Positions 1 through 9,000 of a DNA stretch of 13,568 nt are shown piece by piece (position 1 is the stretch's first letter; every line of letters starts with the position of its first letter). The translations under genes were made by a program, and so were the position numbers. The notes below the pieces were generated by a model, which was not told the origin of the DNA, made no database searches, and was given only the letters and a program-made list of their open reading frames with translations. Source of the DNA: an uncultured Planctomycetaceae bacterium (GTDB lineage: Bacteria; Planctomycetota; Planctomycetia; Planctomycetales; Planctomycetaceae); the NCBI GenBank assembly GCA_903823545.1, contig CAIJTL010000536.1:1-13568 (forward strand). The letters are read 5' to 3'.

Positions 1-3000
1 GGACGCGATCAAACCGAAAGTGTTGGAGGTGCGAGCTTCTACTTCGGGGTGGAAGCATTCCAACCGAATGTGAGCCAGACGGCCTATCTGAACTACGGGG
101 CCGCCGGTCAGTCGCAGTACGGCGTGGCTGATAACGACTACCATCGCGATATCACCGCAAATGTGCTGCACAATGCGCTGGGTCTGAATAACCCGATCGC
201 AAACAACTACAACCTACCGGGTGGCTCCTACGGCAGCATGATCACCAACCCGATCAGCTTGGCCGGATACGTCCATGCTGATAAGCCAACGCTGTACTTC
301 AACTACTTCCTGGCCACGCAAGACGCATCAGAGTCGCAGGGTTTTACCGGCATGCGGGACAGCGCTCGGGTGTTCGCGTCGACGGACGGCGGCCGGAGTT
401 GGGATCTGATCGCGACCAACAACACTGTCTTGGCGGCAGAACTGCCCGAATTCCTGGCGCACTCCGTGGACTACAACGGATCGCCGGTTCAAGAATTGTT
501 CGACACGGGCAACTGGCGGCAGGCTCGCGTCGACTTGTCGCAGTTCGCCTCCGAAGCCACGGTCATATTTCGGTTCGATTTTGCGACTGCTGGTAAAATC
601 AACGAAGCCGGTCTGCCCAGCGAGGCATTCGGACAGTTCAGCGACGCTGACGGCATCAACGCCGAAGGGAAGGCTCAGAACAACAACTTCGAAGGTTTCT
701 ACATCGACGACATCATCGTCGGCTTCGCCGAACGCGGCGAACTGGTGACTGGTGCGGCGGCCGATCTGTCGACCTTCGATAACTTGTACACAGCAGGTTT
801 TGCTGGTGGTAAAGCCAACATTAATAATCTGGAAGAGCCACCGACGATCATCAACACCGGCGCGTACCAACTGGAGATTCGCCGAGGCACGGAGTACGCC
901 AGTCACTCGGATCGTAAGGATCCGACCGGCCCGATCTCGGTCTATCAGACATTCGACACCAACGACCGGTTGATCGTGGATTTCTCAACGGCACCGCAGC
1001 CGCTCGTGGACAACTTCGATCCGCTGTCAGAATTTAACGAAGGGATTGAAGATCTTGTGAGGACCGGTGCGACTCCAGCCGGAGGCGATTGGTTCCGCGA
1101 GAGACTGGGTGCGTTTCCGACCGGTGGATCCCCGGCGAACGCCTTCCGTTCCGGCCCGATCATCGCCGGTCAACAGTCGGGCGTGAGCGTGACCGTGCCG
1201 CGAGCCGCCGGCAAAATCTCGTTCGTAGTTTCGGTCGATGCAGCCGCACCGACCAACCTGTCGCTTGTGAATACCTACAACCGTCTGCAATTCTTCATCG
1301 ACGGTATGGCACAAGACTGGATCATCAGCGGCAATCCGCTTCCGTTTCCAGTCCCGTCTGATAGTTTGCCGGGCACTGGAACCGCGACCCCCGCGTTCGT
1401 GTCGGTCTCGTTCGACATTCCCGTTGGTGGCGCGAATGTGACGTTCGAGTGGCGATATGTGAAAGGAGTCAATGCCGCCACGTTCGGTGCCGACTCTGCC
1501 TACATCGACAATCTGATCATTCCGCAACCCGCTACCAAAGGGCGATTGGGTGATCAGAACGTAGATCGCGAGCAGGGAATGGTGGTGCTCGAAGGAAACT
1601 TCATCCGCAATGTCAGTGGCTCCGGCATCATTATTCAGCCGGGTGACCGAGATAGCGGTGCGGGATTCACCACGGACTTGCCCTACGGCGGATCGGTTCG
1701 CCAAACCCCGGACTTCAATACCAACCGTTGGGTGACGCACGCCGCGCTGATCAACAACGTCATCACGAACTTCGGCCCCTCTGGATCAGGCATTCGGATC
1801 AGCGGCGATGCAAACACGGGCGACGTTCCCGATGCTTCCGTCCCCATCGTGAAGGTGATCAACAACACGATCTACGGCGGCGGTACGGCGACCAATGGAG
1901 CGGCGATCGCCGGGACCGGCATCGTTGTCAACAACAATGCTAGTCCAACGATAATCAATAACATCATCGCTAACACCACGCTGGGCATCTCCTTGGATGC
2001 AACGTCTCTGACCGCTGACGTCTCCAAGACGCTCTTTCAGAACAACACCACGAACGGCAACAACCTCACTGCTACTGGCACCGCTGCGATCAACAACGTC
2101 GGCAACACGTCGCCGTTGTTCGTCAATCCGTCAGTGGGCAACTTCTACTTAGCCGCCAGTACCATCGTCAGTGGGATGGTCACCGACCCCAACGAAGCGA
2201 TCGATGCATCGTTGAATCAACGGTTTGCCCGCACTGCCTACACCGCAGCGACGAGCGCGCTGGGAATTCCAGTACAAGATCAGTTCGCCCCCAGCATCGA
2301 CCGGTTTGGACAGCCGCGAATCGACGACTCAAGTATCAACAACGGTTTGGGAATCTTCACAGATTTGGGTGGCATCGAACGATCCGACTTCGCCGGACCG
2401 ACCGCGAACCTCACCACGCCTCTCGACAACGGAGCGGGAATTGACCTGGATTTAACCACCACGATCGTGGCCATCGACAATCCCGTGTTGTTCACGCAGT
2501 TGGTCGTCACGTTGCTGGACGTGGATGTGACCAGCGGCCGCAATGGCATCGGAGTCGACGACTCGTTGCCTGCGTTGATCTCTGGTTCGGCATTCACGGT
2601 CACGCAGACCGACATCACCGGTTCCCGAGTGCTGATCTCCGGCACGGACTACACGTACGCTTACAACGCTAATACCAATGCAGCGATCTTCACGTCGCTG
2701 ACCGTGTTCCCGGCAGAAGCGCGATACAACATCATGATCGAGAACAATCCGCTCGATCCCGACTGCATCTTCGACATCGCCGCCAACCCTTTGCAGAACA
2801 ATCGTGTCGATGGCACTACGCAGTTCGACATCCTGGTAACCAACGGCGTTAACGATGCGCCGTCCATCGCCTTGCCTGTCACTCCCGCTTCGCGAACGAC
2901 TAATGAAGATACGGCGATCACGTTGTCTGTCGCGAACGGCAACGCCATCGTCATTAGCGATCCAGATTCGTTCCTTAATAACGGAGACATTCAGGTCACG

Positions 3001-6000
3001 TTGACGGCGACCAATGGAACGCTGGCTTTGCCCAACACCCCGGCGGCCTTGGGGCTGACTCTGACCTTCAACGACATCTATGGTATTGAAGACTACAACG
3101 GAGCCGATGGCTTGCTGGTCATTCGCGGTTCACTCAGCGAGATCAATGCAGCGCTTGATGGGTTGGTCTTCACGCCGAGCGCGAACGTCAATGATCCGCT
3201 CGGAACTGGTATTGCACCCAACGATGACATCAAGCTGACGATCGTGACCAATGACCTGGGTAACTACTGGGTCAACCCAGTCACCGGTTTGCAAGATTCA
3301 CCGCAGATTGATACCGAAGTTCTGCAATTCATCGTGACGGCGGTGAATGACGAGCCGACCTTCACGCTGCCAGCGTCATTCAATGTGAATGAAGACGAGA
3401 CTCCCGCAAACATCGCCACTTCGGGAACAGGGTTCATTACGAGCTTCTTGCCTGGGCCTGTGACTGCGGACGATGAAGCATCACAAACTCCGGCCTATAA
3501 CATTGCTCCAGCCACAGGTAATGCGGTGGCAGCGGCAGCGATATTTGCCAGTGGACCGTCAATCAATGCCAGCGGCAATTTGGTCTTCACGCTGAATCCT
3601 AGTGCGAATGGCTCGGTGACCTTCGATGTCTTTGTGACGGACAGCGGCGCGAGCTCTCCGGCACCGAATGATAACCGCAGTATTACAAGGCAATTCACGA
3701 TCACCGTTGGGCCGGTCAATGACGAACCGACCATCGGAGCGTTGTTGTTAACGTCACACATGTCGAACGAAGACGCCGGAGTTCAGCCGACATCGGGGAC
3801 CATTCACGTCATCAATCCGGCCACCTTTGCTCCAGGTGGCGGAGCCGATGAGGCGTCGCAGACGCTGACGGACTTCTCGGTCACAGTCACCGGCGGCACC
3901 ACGGGTGACTTCCCGCTTGGTTCCTTCTTCAGTGTGGCACCGGCGGTGGATATCAATGGCAATTTGACCTACACGGTCGCACCGGATGCGAACGGCACGG
4001 TGACGTTGGCGATTTCGGCGTTGGATAGCGGCTTGGCGGCTCCGGCTCCGAATGACAATGTGAGTGCTCCGCAGACCTTCACGATTACTGTTAATGCGGT
4101 GAACGACAAGCCGAGTGTGGCGGTTCCGAACTTCCACAACGTGCCCTCGGGCTCGCAGGCGCTCGCACAGGCCCCTGGTCAAACGGCCGGAGGTTTCGCG
4201 GTGCCAACGTTCGGTCCAGTGACCGCGTTGGATGAAGTTCCGGGTGGCGCGTCGCAGTCGGTTTTGAACTACACGATGTCGAACCCATTGACGTTGTTTG
4301 GCAACCTGAGCTTCGTCGGCGGAGCCAATCCGGCCATCAACACGTCAAACGGCAATTTGACTTACACGACGGCACCGGGTGCGGCGACGATTGGTATTGC
4401 GGCGGTGACGGTGACGATTCAGGACAACGGCAGCACTGCCAATGGTGGTGTCGATACTGGCGATGCAGTTGATTTCTACATCGTCGTGGGTCAGGCCAAT
4501 CCAGCGTTGCCCACTCTGACTGGAGTCAACAACTGGACCGTGATTCTTGATGTGGGTGGAACGAACCTAGAGATTCGCGAAACGGGGAACCTTACCAATC
4601 TGCTGTTCAGCCAATCGCTGGCGACGCTCGGGGACGGCATCCTGATTCGAGGCACTTCGGTCTCGAACGAACTGACCTTTGACTACACCAACGGAACTCC
4701 GATTCCGGCGGGTGTTGGAATCATCTATGCGGGTGGGATTGGCGTTGGGACCGACACGATGCGGTTGGTGAACGGCACGGTCGGGTCGGTCGATCACACG
4801 CTGCTCGCGACAGATCAAGGAACGATCATTACCAACGTGGGTGGCGGATCGGCGAACGATCGCCGGATCAACTACATCCAGTTGGAGCCGTCGATTACTG
4901 ACGATCTGGTTTCAGGCAGCCGCACCTTCACGTTTGCTGACACGGCGGACAGTATCACCGTCGCAGACAACGCTTCGTTGGTGGATGGTCTGACGAGTTT
5001 GACCAGTGCGAGCAGCAGCACGGCGGTGTTGTTCCGCAATCCGACGACCTCCTTGACGATCAATGCGGACACGACAGTTGCTGGCTTGGCAGACACGCTT
5101 AATTTGCGTGGTCTTGATCCGCTGAATCCTGGCGCTGGCGTGACGGTCAACGGTGGGACTGGCAGCGACTTGCTCACGGGACGGACGGCGACGGCGAACT
5201 CGTTCAACATGAGTGCTACGAATGCCGGAACGTTGAACGGGGCAACCTTCAACGGCTTTGAAAACATCCAAGGCGGTTCGGCGACGGATACGTTGAGCTA
5301 CGCGGCTTACGCTTCGGCGGTGTTGGTCAATCTGCAAACGGGTGTGGCGACAGACCTCACTAGCTTCAGCAACATCGAGACCTTCGTCGGTGGGACAAAT
5401 GGTGGCGATGCGATCACAGGCCACAATCTGACCAATGCGTGGACGGCCACAGGAGCGGCAGCAGGCAGCTTGGTGAACACGAACGGCACCTTCACGTTCT
5501 CGGCGATGGAGAACATCAATGGTGGTTCTGGAACAGACACCTTGAATGGGCAGAACGCGGCGAATACTTGGAACCTCACCGGGGCTGGCAGTGGTAACTT
5601 CACTGGCGGGCTGGGCTTCACGGGGATGGAGAACCTGACCGGTAACTCCAACACCGATGCGTTCGTGTTTGCGGCGGGTGGCTCAGTGACGGGAGTGGTG
5701 ACTGGTGGACTCGGAACCGACACGTTGAATTACTCGGCGGCTGTGGGGCCGATCTCGGTGAACCTGACGACTTCAACCGCGTCCTTCACAGGCGGCATCA
5801 GCGGGATTGATGCGGTGGTTGGAAGCGGTAGCGCGAGCGATTCGCTGACGGCACCGGCTGGCACCAACACTTTGAATGTGACCGGTGCGGGAGCGGGGAA
5901 CATCAACGGGACGTTTACGTTCTCGGCCATTGAGACGATCAACGGCGGTGCGGGGACGGACACTCTGTCTGGTCCAGCGGCCGGATCGACTTGGACGGTG

Positions 6001-9000
6001 AACGGGGCTGGTTCTGGTTCCATCACTGGAGTCATCAACTTCTCAAGTGTTGAGAATCTGGTCGGTGGCAACTCCGGCGTGGACACGTTCGGATTCACCG
6101 ATGCGGGCTCCATCAGCGGCACGCTCAACGGTGGATCGGGTGCGAGCATCGACGTGCTGAACTACTCGGCACGAACGATTCAGGTGAATGTGAATCTGGC
6201 GAATAGCTCGGCAACCGGCATCTTCGCTGGTGCGGCCAATGGGTTCAGCGGTATCGAGAGCTTTGTCGGAAGCTCGACGGCCACTGACACGCTGGTCGGT
6301 ACCAACAGCCTCACGAACTGGTTCATCACAGCAAACAATACCGGCAACTTCACGAGCGCCGTATCAGCGAACGTCTTCGCGGGCTTTGAGAACCTCACGG
6401 GTGGGACAGGCAACGATAGCTTCTTCTTGTCGGATGGCGTTGGTGTCACCGGAACGATCAATGGTGGTGGTGCTCCGGGAACGGACACGTTGAGCTACGC
6501 GGCTTACACGACGACGGTCAACGTGATTCTCGGCGGAGCGGCCACCGGCGTCGGCACGGTTCTGGGAATTGAGAACGTCATCGGCGGTACGCAAGCAAAC
6601 GACTCGCTCACCGGACCAAACTTGGCCAACACCTGGAACTTGGGAGCGGGGACGTCGGGCAACATCGTCAACAGCAATGGGACGATTACCTATTCCAGCT
6701 TCGAGTCGCTCAACGGTGGAACGAACAGCGACGCCTTTCTGATTGGCGTCGGCTCAACGATCACTTCGATCGGCGGTGGTTCGGGAATCGACTCGTTGAA
6801 CTGGTCTGCTCAAAGCGTCGCTCGCAACGTGCAACTCAGTGCGCTGGGTGGGACCGATGGCTTCAACGGTGCGGACACGACTTCCGGTCTGAACTTCACC
6901 AACATCAACTCAGTGACGGGCTCGTCTGCGAACAATGATGCTCTCACCGGATTGAACACGCTCTCGACTTGGGAGTTGGATGGCACGAACCGCTACATCG
7001 ACCAAACCAGTGGACGAGCTCTCGACTTCGCCTCCTTTGAATCGCTCAACGCAGGGAACAGTGGCAACTTGTTTGTCGTGACCGGCACGCAGACCTTTAA
7101 CTTGGTTGGTGGTTCGGGCGACGACACGTTCCAGTTCAACAACGGAGCAAGATTGATTGGCTCAGTGTCAGGCTTAGGGCAAAGCTCTGGTGACACGTTG
7201 ACGTTCGCCTCGTCGATCGAGGCGGTGAACTACACGCTGACGAGTGCGTCGGCGAACGGGTTCTCTGGGACGGCCTTCTCCGGTGTGACTGCAGTAATCT
7301 CTGGTGGCTTCAGCGGTATCGACGTGCTGAACGCTGGAACGGGAGCAGACACGATCAACGGCATCGCGGGTGCGGATGCGACTTGGGCCGTTGGACCTGG
7401 AACCGGTCGCAGCTACACGTCGGGCGGTCGAACACTGAACTTCACGAGCGTTGATAATCTCGTCGGTAGTTCGGGGATCGACGCTTTCACAATCAGCGGT
7501 GCTCAAAGTGCGAACCTCAACGGTGGCAGCAATAACGACACCTTCACGTTCGCGGATGGCGCGACGCTGATCGGCAACATCAACGGCAACACCGGCAACG
7601 ACACCGTGAGCTATGCCGGTAACGCAACAGCAGCAACCGTGAATCTCAGCAACCTGTTGGATGGCAGCGGTGCGGTCAGCATCGAGACCATCATCGGTGG
7701 CAACGGCAGCGACACGCTCGTCGCCTTGCCGGGCGGAACGGCGTTCAATGTCACCGGGGCTAATTCCGGAACGGCTTCGGGGGCGACGTTCCAATCGTTT
7801 GAGAACCTGACTGGCCAGAATGGCAACGACTCGTTCGCCTTCGCTGGTGGCGGAAGTCTGTCGGGCGTGATCGACGGCGGGATCGGAACAGACACGTTGG
7901 ACTTCACCAACAGCGGTTCGGCTCGCACGGTGACGTTTAATGGACTCGGTTCAGCCGACGGCTTGAACGGTTCTGAAGCTCTCGTGGCGGGTGGCTTCCG
8001 AAACATCAACTCGGTGGTCGGTAGCTCGGTCGGTGGTGACTCGCTGATTGGTGCCACATTGGTAAATGGCAGCGGCGTGCCACTGAATGACGGCACTTGG
8101 CAGATTGGTCCGACTCGCACGTACTCAGTCGGTGGCCGCTTGGTTGGCTTCTCGAACTTCGAGTCAGTGCAAGGTGGCGACTACAACGATCTCTTCACGG
8201 TCAGCGGAGCGAACACCGGCAGCCTCTCGATCAACTTGCACGGAGGTAACGGCGGCGGCTTGGATACCTTCAACTTCTTGGATGCGGCCACGCTCAACGG
8301 CAGTGTGACCGGTGGCGATGGCAACGACACGCTGACGTTCGAGTCTTACTCGACGGCCATTGGGATCTCGCTGACGGGAAGCACGGTGAATGGCTTCTCT
8401 GGCACGACGTCTCCTGCAGGCTTGATCGCCGGTGGGTTCAGCGAGATTGACTCAATCGTCGCTGGCGATGCCGGTGACACTCTGACTGGAACCAACAACG
8501 ACGCCCTGTGGGAAGTGGACGGGACAAACCGCTACAGCAATCCGGGCATCGCCCCAAGTCGCTTCCTCAGCTTCCAAGACTTTGAAAATTTGATGGGTGG
8601 CTCGGCGATTGATACGTTTGAAGTGACTGGCAACCAATCGACGAATCTGAATGGTGGCGACGGCGACGACGTCATTCGGTTGCTTGATCCGAGCAACCTG
8701 ACCGGCTCGGTGAATGGTGGCAATGGCAACGACACGTTCGACTTGTCGATCAAGACGGTGGCTCAAACCATCAATGTCAGCAGCTTAATCAGCATCGAAA
8801 ATGTCATCGGCACATCCGCCAACGACACACTGGTCGGTGCGGCTGGCGGCAGCACGTTCCAGATCACGGGACTGGATCAATTCACAGTCGGGACCAGCAG
8901 CTACTCGGGCTTTGAAAACCTGCAAGGTGGCAGCGGGGCCGATACGTTCTTGTTCGCGAATAACTCAGCGGCGGTCAGCGGCGTGTTGAACGGAGCCGGT

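Noticed and set aside
49..51. GTG as the start codon of the giant protein
   Set aside because: The frame is open to base 1, no ribosome binding site precedes the GTG, and it lies within beta-strand-like sequence; the real start is upstream of the window.
1027..1740. Antisense open frame of 237 codons, and many similar ones across the repeat region
   Set aside because: The predicted proteins are Arg- and Val-rich without family features or ribosome binding sites. They arise as shadows of the GC-rich third positions and repeats of the sense gene.
1540..2235. Pectate-lyase-type enzyme activity for the beta-helix
   Set aside because: The coils are clear, but I see no conserved Asp/Arg/His catalytic cluster, so only the fold is claimed.
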